64,000 nt of DNA from DASSTY01 sp035760645 (GTDB lineage: Bacteria > Gemmatimonadota > Gemmatimonadetes > Gemmatimonadales > GWC2-71-9). The notes under the pieces were generated by a model. It was not told where the DNA came from. It saw only the letters and a program-made list of their open reading frames with translations, and ran no database searches. The translations under genes were made by a program, and so were the position numbers. This document shows, one piece after another, positions 1 to 8,971 of this stretch. The stretch spans positions 7,279-71,278 of the forward strand of contig DASTSO010000136.1 of assembly GCA_035760645.1 (NCBI GenBank), written 5' to 3'. Each line of letters begins with the position of its first letter. Within the stretch, counting starts at the first letter, position 1.

Positions 1-2
1 CG

Positions 3-545
3 CGCGCCAACCTCGAGGCGGTGCAGCGCCAGGCGGCGGCGAGCGGCAGCAACGTCGCCGTGGCGCAGGCGGCGCTCCGCGGCGCCGAGGCGCGGCTCGA
101 GGCGGCGCGCACGGCGGTCGAGAACGCCAAGATCCAGCTCGGCTACACCGTGATCACCGCGCCCACGGCCGGCATCGTCGCCAAGCGGCGGGTCGAGCCG
201 GGCGAGCTGGTGCAGGTGGGCCAGCAGCTCATGACCATCGTCCCCGAGCGCGACCTCTGGGTCACGGCCAACATGAAGGAGACCCAGATGGAGCACGTGA
301 ACCCGGGCGACGCCGCGGAGTTCACGGTGGACGCCTATCCGGACGTCACCTTCCACGGCAAGGTCGAGAGCATCGCGCCCGCCACCGGCGCGCGCTTCTC
401 GCTGCTGCCGCCCGACAACGCCACGGGCAACTTCACCAAGGTGGTCCAGCGCATCCCGGTGCGCATCGCCATCGACTCGGCCGACCTCGCCAAGTATCCG
501 CTGCGGCCGGGGATGAGCGTCGAGCTCGAGATCACGACCCGGTAA
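3..545 (+). CDS. EmrA-type HlyD membrane fusion protein, C-terminal part
   Basis: Periplasmic adaptor that joins an inner-membrane MFS drug exporter to an outer-membrane channel. The frame is open from the left edge, so the start lies outside the window and only about 180 residues are seen. Visible are the end of an Ala/Glu-rich coiled coil, the lipoyl half-motif around TAPTAGIVAKRRVEPGE, and a beta-barrel part with GARFSLLPPDNATGNFTK, a stretch typical of EmrA relatives. The next gene, 28 bases downstream, is an EmrB-type exporter, so the two form an EmrAB-like operon. The family call is firm; the exported compound cannot be told from the sequence. Confidence 0.93.
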   Translation, partial: RANLEAVQRQAAASGSNVAVAQAALRGAEARLEAARTAVENAKIQLGYTVITAPTAGIVAKRRVEPGELVQVGQQLMTIVPERDLWVTANMKETQMEHVNPGDAAEFTVDAYPDVTFHGKVESIAPATGARFSLLPPDNATGNFTKVVQRIPVRIAIDSADLAKYPLRPGMSVELEITTR

Positions 546-573
546 CCCGCCCCGACCCGGTCACGGAACGCCC

Positions 574-2163
574 ATGGGCACGATGGCCCTGCCGCTCGCC
601 GGCGCCCGGCAGCTCGACCGCAGCGAGGTCTACCGCTACCGCTACCTGATCGCCTTCGCGGTGGCGATGGCGAGCGTGCTGGAGCTGGTCGACACCAGCA
701 TCGTCAACGTCGCGATCCCCCACATGATGGGGAGCCTGGGCGCGACGCTCGAGGAGATCGCCTGGGTGTCGACCGGCTACATCGTGGCCAACGTCATCGT
801 GCTGCCGCTGACGAGCTGGCTCTCCGACCGCTTCGGGCGGCGGAACTACTACACCGGCTCGATCATCCTCTTCACCTTCGCCTCCTGGCTCTGCGGCAAC
901 GCGAGCACGCTCGAGTGGCTGGTGGGCGCCCGCGTGCTGCAGGGCATCGGCGGCGGCGCGCTCATCTCCACCGCCCAGGCGATCATCTTCGACGTCTTCC
1001 CCCTCGAGGAGCGCGCCACCGGCCAGGCGATCTTCGGCATGAGCGTCATGGTGGGCCCCACGCTGGGGCCCACCCTGGGCGGCTGGATCACCGACAACTA
1101 CTCCTGGCCCTGGATCTTCTACATCAACATCCCGCTCGGGATCTTCGCCGCGCTCCTGACCTGGCGCTTCGTCCCCGAGCCCGAGCACCAGGTGGAGCGG
1201 GTGGACCACGTCGACTGGCTGGGGCTCGCGCTCCTGATCGTCGGGATCGGCGCGCTCCAGGTGCTCCTGGAGCGCGGGGAGGCGCACGACTGGTTCGAGT
1301 CGCGGGAGATCGTCACCGAGGCGGTGCTCGCCGTCGTGGGGCTCGCGGCGTTCGTCTGGCACGAGCTCACCACCGCGCACCCGATCGTGGACCTGCGCAT
1401 CCTCAAGAACCGCCAGCTCACGGCGAGCGTCGTCTTCGGCGCGGTGCTGGGCTTCGCGCTCTACGCCAGCGTCTTCGCGCTCCCGGTCTTCCTGCAGACG
1501 CTGCTGGGCTACACCGCCTGGGACACCGGTAAGGTGATCCTCCCCGGCGCCATCGCGAGCGCGGTGACGATGGCCTTCATGGGCCGGCTCGCGCCGCGGG
1601 TGGACGCGCGCCTCCTCATCACGCTGGGCGTACTGCTCTTCATGTGGTCGATGTGGATGCACGCGCACTTCACGCTCGACACCGGGATGCACGAGCTCCT
1701 GCTCCCGATGATCGTGCGCGGCGTGGCGATGGGGCTCATCTTCGTCCCGCTCACCGGGCTCGCCGTGGCCGACCTGCGCTCCTCGCAGTTCGCGCAGGGC
1801 ACCGGGCTCTTCAACCTCTCGCGCCAGCTCGGCGGCAGCTTCGGCATCGCCATCACCGCGACGCTCATCACCCGCTGGCGCGAGCAGGCGCGCGGCGGGC
1901 TCCTGCCGCACGTCACCGCCGCCGAGCCCACCGCGCGCGCCTGGCTCGACGCCGTCACCCGCCTGCTGCAGACGCAGGGCGGCTCGCTCGCCGAGGCGCG
2001 GCAGAAGGCCTACCAGCTCCTCGACCTGAACGTCATGCGCCAGGCGAGCGTGGTCGCCTTCGAGCGGGTCTTCCTGACGATGGGCGTGACGTTCGTGCTG
2101 GCGCTCAGCCTCCTGCTCCTCTTCCGCACGGGCCGGATGAAGGGGAGCGGAGCGGCGCACTGA
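574..2163 (+). CDS. MFS drug exporter, DHA2/EmrB family
   Basis: Inner-membrane proton-driven exporter of 529 residues, the usual length for the 14-helix DHA2 family. The first helix carries the DHA2 motif LVDTSIVNVAIP, motif A follows as WLSDRFGRR, and motif C appears as GPTLGPTLGGWITDN. It lies 28 bases behind the EmrA-type adaptor, which indicates one transcript and one tripartite pump; the outer-membrane channel would be encoded elsewhere. The gene runs straight into repeat element 1, whose hairpin probably ends this transcript. Substrate unknown. Start ATG at 574 fits the normal short N-terminal tail before helix 1. Confidence 0.95.
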   Translation: MGTMALPLAGARQLDRSEVYRYRYLIAFAVAMASVLELVDTSIVNVAIPHMMGSLGATLEEIAWVSTGYIVANVIVLPLTSWLSDRFGRRNYYTGSIILFTFASWLCGNASTLEWLVGARVLQGIGGGALISTAQAIIFDVFPLEERATGQAIFGMSVMVGPTLGPTLGGWITDNYSWPWIFYINIPLGIFAALLTWRFVPEPEHQVERVDHVDWLGLALLIVGIGALQVLLERGEAHDWFESREIVTEAVLAVVGLAAFVWHELTTAHPIVDLRILKNRQLTASVVFGAVLGFALYASVFALPVFLQTLLGYTAWDTGKVILPGAIASAVTMAFMGRLAPRVDARLLITLGVLLFMWSMWMHAHFTLDTGMHELLLPMIVRGVAMGLIFVPLTGLAVADLRSSQFAQGTGLFNLSRQLGGSFGIAITATLITRWREQARGGLLPHVTAAEPTARAWLDAVTRLLQTQGGSLAEARQKAYQLLDLNVMRQASVVAFERVFLTMGVTFVLALSLLLLFRTGRMKGSGAAH

Positions 2164-2165
2164 GC

Positions 2166-2296
2166 AGGGGCTAGGGGCTAGGGGCTAGGGACTAGGGACT
2201 CCGAACGACTGCGGCCCTCCGATCTCAGGATCGGAGGGCCGCTGCACATCGGGACTTCCTAGCCCCTGGTCCCTAGTCCCTAGTCCCTAGTCCCTG
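2166..2296. repeat. Intergenic inverted tandem-repeat element 1 (7-bp type)
   Basis: The left arm has about five copies of a 7-base unit (TAGGGGC, later TAGGGAC). The right arm has the complementary units (GCCCCTA, GTCCCTA). Between them is a perfect 14-bp hairpin, GCGGCCCTCCGATC (2211-2224), loop TCAG, and its complement (2229-2242), followed by CACATCGGGACTTCC. It lies between convergent genes and could end transcription from both sides. It is one of about thirteen elements of this build in the window. Confidence 0.85.
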
Positions 2297-2299
2297 CAG

Positions 2300-3943
<1,644 letters not shown>

Positions 3944-3976
3944 CGTGTCACCGGAGCTGCAGAAGGGAGGCCTGGA

Positions 3977-4978
3977 TCAGGGGCGGCGCGGACGGGCGGC
4001 GGCGCCCCGGGTGCTGTCGCCGCCGGGCAAGATAATCGGGTGCGGAGCGGCGGGGAGGCGGAAGCCGCGGGCCGCGAGCACCGCGCGCCCGGTGTCCGAG
4101 AGCACGTAGTCCACGAAGGCGCGGGCGAGCGCGGGCTCGGCGGCCTGCGTCGGGATCGTGATCGCATAGGCGATCGGCGCCCCCCGCACCGCGAGCGTGT
4201 CGGCCGGTCGGGCGCGCGGTCCCGGGATCCGCACCTGCGCCGCCGCGTAGTCGGCCGCATGCGCGGGGTCGGAGAGGTCGATCGCCGGCGGCAGCGCGCG
4301 GAAGCGGAGGCCCGCGCCGCGCGCCACCGCCTCGTAGCCCCAGGCGTAGTCGAGCTCGCCCGCCTGCAGGAGCGCCACGAGGTCGGCCGACTTGGGCCGC
4401 ACGTCGCCCGGGCGCACGGCGGCGTCGAGCCGCGCCGCGAGCCCCGGCTCGCCGTAGTGCCGCTCGGCGAGCCGGGCGACGAGGAGCGCGCGGTAGCCCG
4501 CCGGATCGAGCCGCGGATCCGAGCGCCCGAGGCGCACGCCGGGCCGGAGGAGGACGCGCCACCACTCGGCGGGTGCCGCCGCGGGGCCGTCCGCGCTCGT
4601 GGCGGCCATCGCGGCGGCGCCCGCGGAGCGATCGGTGTAGAGGAGCCCGTAGCGGGTCCCCGCGAAGACCTCGTACCAGGTGGCGTGCGCGGGGGCGAGG
4701 AGCGCGGGGATCACCTCCGCGTCGGCCACGGCGAGCACGTCGGGCACGCGGCCCAGCTCGGTGATCTTCCGCGCCGCCTCGAGACTGCCCGAGCTCTCGA
4801 GCGCGACGTCCACCCCCGGATGGCGCGCGCGGAAGCCGTCGGCGAGCGCGCGAAACGCCGGCGCGAGGCTGCCGGCGTCGAAGACGGTGAGGGTCCGCGC
4901 GGCGCTCGCCCCGCGCTCGCGCCCGCACCCCGTGGCGAGCCCGAGTGCGAGTGCGAGTGCGAGCGCGAGCGCGAGCAA
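3977..4978 (-). CDS. Tungstate/molybdate ABC transporter binding lipoprotein, WtpA-like
   Basis: Extracytoplasmic oxyanion-binding protein of 333 residues. After a Leu/Ala signal segment and a likely lipoprotein cysteine (GLATGC), the mature part shows WtpA/ModA features: VFDAGSLAPAF, ESSGSLEAARKI, PDVLAVADAEVIP, SDPRLDPAGYR and AGELDYAWGYEAVA. It begins with TTG at 4978, 16 bases after the PAP2 stop; no ATG or GTG is available, because the signal peptide is coded by a hexamer repeat that starts at the first codon. Neither a permease nor an ATPase gene is adjacent, so its partner must be elsewhere. The exact ligand (tungstate, molybdate or other) is inferred from family likeness. Confidence 0.85.
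   Translation of the reverse strand: MLALALALALALGLATGCGRERGASAARTLTVFDAGSLAPAFRALADGFRARHPGVDVALESSGSLEAARKITELGRVPDVLAVADAEVIPALLAPAHATWYEVFAGTRYGLLYTDRSAGAAAMAATSADGPAAAPAEWWRVLLRPGVRLGRSDPRLDPAGYRALLVARLAERHYGEPGLAARLDAAVRPGDVRPKSADLVALLQAGELDYAWGYEAVARGAGLRFRALPPAIDLSDPAHAADYAAAQVRIPGPRARPADTLAVRGAPIAYAITIPTQAAEPALARAFVDYVLSDTGRAVLAARGFRLPAAPHPIILPGGDSTRGAAARPRRP
4937..4978. repeat. Hexanucleotide tandem repeat in a signal peptide
   Basis: Seven hexamers of the form GAGTGC/GAGCGC (ends GAGCCC and GAGCAA) code, on the minus strand, for the alternating Leu-Ala stretch that opens the WtpA-like signal peptide. Unit length is a multiple of three, so copy-number change would lengthen or shorten the hydrophobic core without a frameshift. 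Confidence 0.85.
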
Positions 4979-4994
4979 GAACCGTGGGGCGCCG

Positions 4995-5879
4995 CTAGAA
5001 ATCGACGTGAAAGGAGACCTCGGGCGTGCCCGTGGGGGTGACCAGGATGGACGGCGGCTTGAGGTTGAAGATCCGCCAGCGGCCGCTCACCAGCTTCCCC
5101 GCCGTGACGCCGAGGAGCGCGCCGGCCACCGTGTCGCTGAACCAGTGGCGGTTGTCGTTGATGCGGCTGTAGGCGGTGCCCGCCGCGAAGGTGTAGAGCA
5201 GCGCGTCCACGATCGGATGATGGATGTCGTCGGCGAGCGAGGTGGCGATGGCGAAAGCCGCCGTCGTGTGGCCCGAGGGCATCGAGCCGCGCGTGCTGAA
5301 GCCGGCGGAATCCGTGAGCGAGCTGAAGGGGTGGAACCGGAACGCCCCCACCCCCTCGTTCGGCCGCGAGCGGCCGAGCAGCACCTTGGTGCCGCCCATG
5401 AAGATCCCCGAGAGCGCCACGGCCGCCACCATGCGGCCGCCCGCCCGCTGGATGTCGTGGTTCCCGGCGATGGTACCCGCGGCGAGGGTGCCGAGGCTCA
5501 CCCCCGCGTAGAAGAGCGGCTCGCCCTCCTGGCGGAAGACGTTCGAGATGTCGTCGGTGGTCTTCGAGCGGTGGTTCTGGGCGAAGCGCTGGATCGGCTC
5601 GTCGAGCGCCATCGCGCCCACGACGGCGGTGGCCGCCCCCACCACCTCGTACCAGCGGACGTGGTGCGCCTCGCGCAGGACCTCGCGCCGGGCCCGCTGG
5701 GCGATCCGCTGGTTGACCGTATCCTCGGCGGCCTTCTTCGCCGAATCGGGCACCTGCGCCGCCGCCCGGCCGCCCGGCCCCAGCGGCGCCGCCAGCGCGC
5801 CGAGTGCGAGGAGCAGCGCGCGCGCCCGCGCGCGCCAGCGCAGCCGCGTCCCCTGTCCCACTCCCGTCATCATCGTCAT
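4995..5879 (-). CDS. PAP2-family phosphatase, exported or membrane-linked
   Basis: Likely phosphatase on a lipid or other phosphate ester at or outside the inner membrane. All three phosphatase motifs are present and intact: KVLLGRSRP, PSGH within SMPSGHTTAAF, and SRINDNRHWFSD. I place the start at ATG 5879, because residues from there make a normal signal peptide (basic RLRWRARAR, hydrophobic ALLLALGALAAPLG, ending AAAQ); an upstream ATG at 5969 would add a non-signal stretch. Length is 294 residues. Candidate roles include undecaprenyl- or phosphatidyl-phosphate dephosphorylation; the sequence does not choose. The WtpA-like gene follows after 16 bases. Confidence 0.88.
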   Translation of the reverse strand: MTMMTGVGQGTRLRWRARARALLLALGALAAPLGPGGRAAAQVPDSAKKAAEDTVNQRIAQRARREVLREAHHVRWYEVVGAATAVVGAMALDEPIQRFAQNHRSKTTDDISNVFRQEGEPLFYAGVSLGTLAAGTIAGNHDIQRAGGRMVAAVALSGIFMGGTKVLLGRSRPNEGVGAFRFHPFSSLTDSAGFSTRGSMPSGHTTAAFAIATSLADDIHHPIVDALLYTFAAGTAYSRINDNRHWFSDTVAGALLGVTAGKLVSGRWRIFNLKPPSILVTPTGTPEVSFHVDF

Positions 5880-6030
5880 CCGCGCTCCCGTCCGAGGCTC
5901 GTCGTCCCATCCGCCCACTAGCATTTCGCGTGAAAAGGAAGCTAGAATTGGCCCGCCGGGAAATGGCACGCGTCACGGACGCGCCACCGACGACCTCACC
6001 ACTGGATTTCACAGGAGCTCAGGACCAGCC

Positions 6031-6438
6031 ATGAAGCGGGCTCTCGCACTCCTCGCGCTCTCCCTCGCCCTGGGCGGCTGCCCGAGCTACGACCGGACCG
6101 CCCGGCTCACGCAGCAGGACGGCTACGTGCCGACCGACGTCTTCGCCCGCTACGGCAAGGAGCAGGCGCAGGCGATGGCACTGGCGCGCGAGTACGGGTA
6201 CGCGCTCAAGGGGGCGGGCGAGTCGGTCGAGGGCCGCATCCGCGCGGCGGATTCCGCCATGGCCTACGCGAAGCGGCTCCCCGACGTGGTCACCGTCACC
6301 CCCGACACGCTCGCCACCCGGCTCACCATCAGCTTCAGGAGCGGCTGGCGCACGATGGTCGTGCCCATCGAGGATGGGAAGCGCGGTAGCGAGACGCCGA
6401 ACCTCCCGGCCGGCGCCGGGGCGCCCGCCAAGAGCTGA
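6031..6438 (+). CDS. Small lipoprotein of unknown function
   Basis: A 135-residue protein beginning with a short lipoprotein signal (MKRALALLALSLALGGC, lipobox LGGC, lipidated Cys17). The mature part has no motif I recognise; it is charged, mostly helical in appearance, and ends in a Pro/Gly/Ala tail. An AGGAG ribosome site lies about 12 bases before the ATG at 6031, which rules out longer in-frame starts. It is read divergently from PAP2. cutA begins 11 bases after its stop, so the two are probably co-transcribed. Function unknown. Confidence 0.75.
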   Translation: MKRALALLALSLALGGCPSYDRTARLTQQDGYVPTDVFARYGKEQAQAMALAREYGYALKGAGESVEGRIRAADSAMAYAKRLPDVVTVTPDTLATRLTISFRSGWRTMVVPIEDGKRGSETPNLPAGAGAPAKS

Positions 6439-6448
6439 GGCCCGGCGG

Positions 6449-6769
6449 GTGCACCTCCAGGTCACCACGACCGTGGACAGCCGTGAGGCGGCCGATCGTC
6501 TGGCCGCCTCGCTCGTTTCCGAGCGCCTCGCCGCCTGCGTGCAGGTCGTGGGGCCCGTCGCGAGCACCTACCGCTGGAAGGGGACGGTCGAGACCGCCAC
6601 GGAGTGGTACTGCCACGCCAAGACCACCGGCGAGCGCTTCGAGGCGCTCCGCGCCCGCATCGCCGAGCTCCACCCGTACGACGTCCCCGAGATCATCGCC
6701 CTGCCGATCGTGGCGGGCCACCCGCCCTACCTCGCCTGGCTCGAGGCCGAGACCCGCCCCACCGAATAG
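6449..6769 (+). CDS. cutA: CutA-type divalent cation tolerance protein
   Basis: Small trimeric CutA1 protein of 106 residues, the family's normal length. Typical parts are VTTTVDSREAADRLAASLV, the conserved LAACVQVVGPVASTYRWKG, and VPEIIALPIVAGHPPYLAWL. I choose GTG at 6449, 11 bases after the lipoprotein stop, because CutA proteins start just before the first beta strand; an ATG at 6374 would add a basic tail overlapping the upstream gene. CutA is linked in E. coli to copper tolerance, and the next gene here has a copper-type operator and a His/Met-rich product, so a metal context is plausible. The precise role of CutA is unsettled. Confidence 0.9.
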   Translation: MHLQVTTTVDSREAADRLAASLVSERLAACVQVVGPVASTYRWKGTVETATEWYCHAKTTGERFEALRARIAELHPYDVPEIIALPIVAGHPPYLAWLEAETRPTE

Positions 6770-6776
6770 CAGCGGC

Positions 6777-6806
6777 TTGCGACCCCATACCCCCTAGGGG
6801 TATACT
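6777..6806 (+). promoter_or_regulatory. Promoter with CsoR-like operator, probably leaderless
   Basis: TTGCGA (6777-6782) and TATACT (6801-6806) are 18 bases apart, matching -35 and -10 boxes. Filling the spacer and meeting the -10 is a near-palindrome, ATACCCCCTAGGGGTAT (6787-6803), of the TACCC...GGGTA type bound by CsoR-family copper repressors. The start codon follows the -10 by only seven bases, so the transcript probably begins at or next to the ATG (leaderless). Box positions are seen; regulator identity is inference. Confidence 0.7.
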
Positions 6807-6813
6807 GTCGGCC

Positions 6814-8205
6814 ATGCGCACCGCTCTCCGCACCCTCGCTGCGGGCCTCGGGCTCGCCACGGGCCTCGCCCTCGCCCTGCCGGCACCGCTGTGGGCCCAG
6901 CACGAGCATCACGCGGCGGCCGCCACCGACTCCGCCGCGGCCGCCGACTCCGCCTTTCTCGCCGGCCGGCTCGGCCTCCCGCTCGCCCGGATGGGCTCGG
7001 GCACCTCCTGGCTCCCTGACGCCGCGCCGATGCACGCCTTCCACGTCGAGACCGGCGGCTGGCGCCTCATGGCCCACGGCGAGGCGAACCTGATGTACGA
7101 CCGCCAGGGCGGCCCCCGCGGCGCCACCCAGGTGAGCAGCACCAACTGGGCGATGCTGATGGCGATGCGCCCCGTGGGCGGCGGCCTCCTCCACCTCCAC
7201 GCCATGGCCAGCGCCGAGCCGCTCACAGTGGGCGAGCGCGGCTATCCCCTCCTGCTCCAGAGCGGCGAGACGGTGGACGGCGAGCCGCTGCACGACCGGC
7301 AGCACCCGCACGACCTCTTCATGGAGCTCGCCGCGATGTACGACCACCCGCTCGCGCGCGGCCTCGCCCTCTCCCTCTATGCCGCCCCGGTGGGCGAGCC
7401 GGTGGTGGGCCCGGTCGCCTACATGCACCGCCCCTCGGCCGAGGGAGATCCGCTCGCGGCGATCGCGCACCACTGGCAGGACGCCACCCACATCACCTAC
7501 GGCGTCCTCACGGCGGGGCTCTTCACCCGCCACGTCAAGCTGGAGGCCTCGCTCTTCAACGGCCGCGAGCCCGACGAAGACCGCTGGGACTTCGACTTCG
7601 GTCCGCTCGACGCCTGGGGCGTGCGGCTCTCGGTGAACCCGTCGCCCCACTGGAGCGGGAGCGCGTGGGCGGGCCGGCTGCAGGACGTCGAGCCGCTCCG
7701 CCCGGGCCAGGCGCAGGATCGCATCGGGGCGATGCTCGTCCACACCGCCGCGCTCGGCGCGCGCAGCGACGTCTCGAGCGCCGTCGTCTGGGGGGCCACC
7801 CGACATCGCGGCGGGCACGACGAGGCGCACGCCGATGCCGCCGCGGGCGAGCCGTTCGATCACAGCCTGGTGCTCGAGAGCAATCTGCGCCTCGCCGGGC
7901 GCAACGACCTCTTCACCCGCCTCACCTACGTGCGGAAGCGGGGCGAGGACCTGGCGATCCCGGGGCAGGACGAGACGCCGTACGACGTGGGCTCGGTGGT
8001 GCTGGGCTACGTGCGCGAGCTCGCGCGGCCCGGCGGGCTGAGCGTCGGCCTCGGCGCGCGCGGCGCGCTCAACCTCGTGCCCGCGGCGCTCGCGCCGGTC
8101 TACGGCTCGCGCACGCCGCTCGGCCTCGCGGTCTACCTGCGGGTCCGCCCCGCCAGCATGACGATGCACGCGGGCGCGGCGGGGATGCCGGGAATGCGGA
8201 TGTAA
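6814..8205 (+). CDS. His/Met-rich exported protein, putative copper-linked outer-membrane type
   Basis: Exported protein of 463 residues with a clear signal peptide (LAAGLGLATGLALALPAPLWAQ). The mature N-terminus is HEHHAAA, the interior contains HDRQHPHD and MYDHP, and the C-terminus is methionine/histidine-rich (MTMHAGAAGMPGMRM), all plausible soft-metal ligands. Alternating polar and hydrophobic strands with aromatic residues across the length suggest a beta-barrel. I know similar proteins only as uncharacterised, so no reaction is assigned. The promoter carries a CsoR-like operator and cutA is directly upstream, which together point to copper response. The start is fixed by the promoter, whose -10 ends seven bases before this ATG. 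Confidence 0.75.
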   Translation: MRTALRTLAAGLGLATGLALALPAPLWAQHEHHAAAATDSAAAADSAFLAGRLGLPLARMGSGTSWLPDAAPMHAFHVETGGWRLMAHGEANLMYDRQGGPRGATQVSSTNWAMLMAMRPVGGGLLHLHAMASAEPLTVGERGYPLLLQSGETVDGEPLHDRQHPHDLFMELAAMYDHPLARGLALSLYAAPVGEPVVGPVAYMHRPSAEGDPLAAIAHHWQDATHITYGVLTAGLFTRHVKLEASLFNGREPDEDRWDFDFGPLDAWGVRLSVNPSPHWSGSAWAGRLQDVEPLRPGQAQDRIGAMLVHTAALGARSDVSSAVVWGATRHRGGHDEAHADAAAGEPFDHSLVLESNLRLAGRNDLFTRLTYVRKRGEDLAIPGQDETPYDVGSVVLGYVRELARPGGLSVGLGARGALNLVPAALAPVYGSRTPLGLAVYLRVRPASMTMHAGAAGMPGMRM

Positions 8206-8229
8206 GGCCCGGCGCGCGGGCGGCCGGGC

Positions 8230-8466
8230 TCAGGCCGGCGGCTGCTGCAGGTGCTCCTGCACGCGCAGCAGCAGCGCCGCCGGGGCGACGGGGGCGGCGG
8301 CGCGGGCGCGGGCCAGGCAGTGGAGGAAGGCGCGATCGAAGGCGTGGAGGGAGCGGCAGTACGAGCGGCAGAGCGAGAGATGGGCACGGAGCGCTTCGCT
8401 GTCCGTCGGCGCGAGCTCGTCGTCGAGATACTCCCAGAGCCGCGCGATCGCCTCGACACAATCCAT
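8230..8466 (-). CDS. Zinc-finger anti-sigma-type protein (HC2-like)
   Basis: A 78-residue soluble protein with the putative anti-sigma zinc-finger pattern: Cys3, then YLDDELAP, then the ligand run HLSLCRSYC (His-x3-Cys-x3-Cys). Such modules bind an ECF sigma factor and may release it when thiols are oxidised. No sigma gene is adjacent: downstream (convergent) is the copper-type protein, upstream is a 229-base gap. It could be a free regulator or a metal/redox sensor of another sort. The RsrA-like family resemblance is fair, the partner is unknown. Confidence 0.68.
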   Translation of the reverse strand: MDCVEAIARLWEYLDDELAPTDSEALRAHLSLCRSYCRSLHAFDRAFLHCLARARAAAPVAPAALLLRVQEHLQQPPA

Positions 8467-8590
8467 GATCCGCTTCCAAGCGTTCGGTGAGGGGGAAGCG
8501 GGGCGACCCCGGATGGTCCGGTGGGGCGGCCCCGCGTGTCTGCATCTGGCGCGTTAACACGGGGCATCCCGGCCCGGTTCCGCGCCCTGC

Positions 8591-8620
8591 GGCCGGCCGC
8601 GGCCGGCCGCGGCCGGCCCC
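8591..8620. repeat. GGCCGGCCGC tandem repeat
   Basis: Nearly three copies of the 10-base palindromic unit GGCCGGCCGC lie in the 229-base gap between the zinc-finger gene and the small cysteine protein. It can fold into alternative GC-only hairpins. I see no clear promoter in the rest of this gap apart from AT-richer bases (TATTCT) near 8648. Confidence 0.8.
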
Positions 8621-8695
8621 GCGGTTGGCCCCGCGGCCCGCGCGGCAGTATTCTCTTGCCGACACCCCGGTTTTCACCCCCTTCGGAGGCAGCGC

Positions 8696-8971
8696 ATGTC
8701 CACTCGCGGCAAGGCGATCGCCTGGCTGGTCGCCCTCGGCTTCGTCGGTTTCCTGCTCTGGACCACGCTGCGCGGGCAGAAGGCCGAGTGCGAGGTCTGC
8801 GTCGAGTACGCCGGCGGGCGCAACTGTGCCACCGCCTCGCACGAGTCCGAGGCCGAGGCGGCGCGCTCCGCTCAGACCACCGCCTGCGGCCCCCTGGCCC
8901 GCGGGATGAACGAGACCATCGCCTGCCAGAACCGGCCGCCGGTGCGCCGGGTCTGCCGGACGGCGGCGTGA
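8696..8971 (+). CDS. Small membrane-anchored six-cysteine protein, unknown
   Basis: A 91-residue protein with one N-terminal membrane segment (AIAWLVALGFVGFLLW) and an outer domain with six cysteines (ECEVC, NC, AC, AC, VC), enough for three disulfides. A GGAGG ribosome site (cggaggcagc) precedes ATG 8696. Its stop overlaps the GTG start of the YfcC-type carrier (GTGA), so the two are translationally coupled and may act together. I do not recognise the family. Confidence 0.7.
   Translation: MSTRGKAIAWLVALGFVGFLLWTTLRGQKAECEVCVEYAGGRNCATASHESEAEAARSAQTTACGPLARGMNETIACQNRPPVRRVCRTAA

Noticed and set aside
2166..2296. CRISPR array
   Set aside because: Repeats are 7 bases, directly joined, without spacers, and there is no cas gene in the window.
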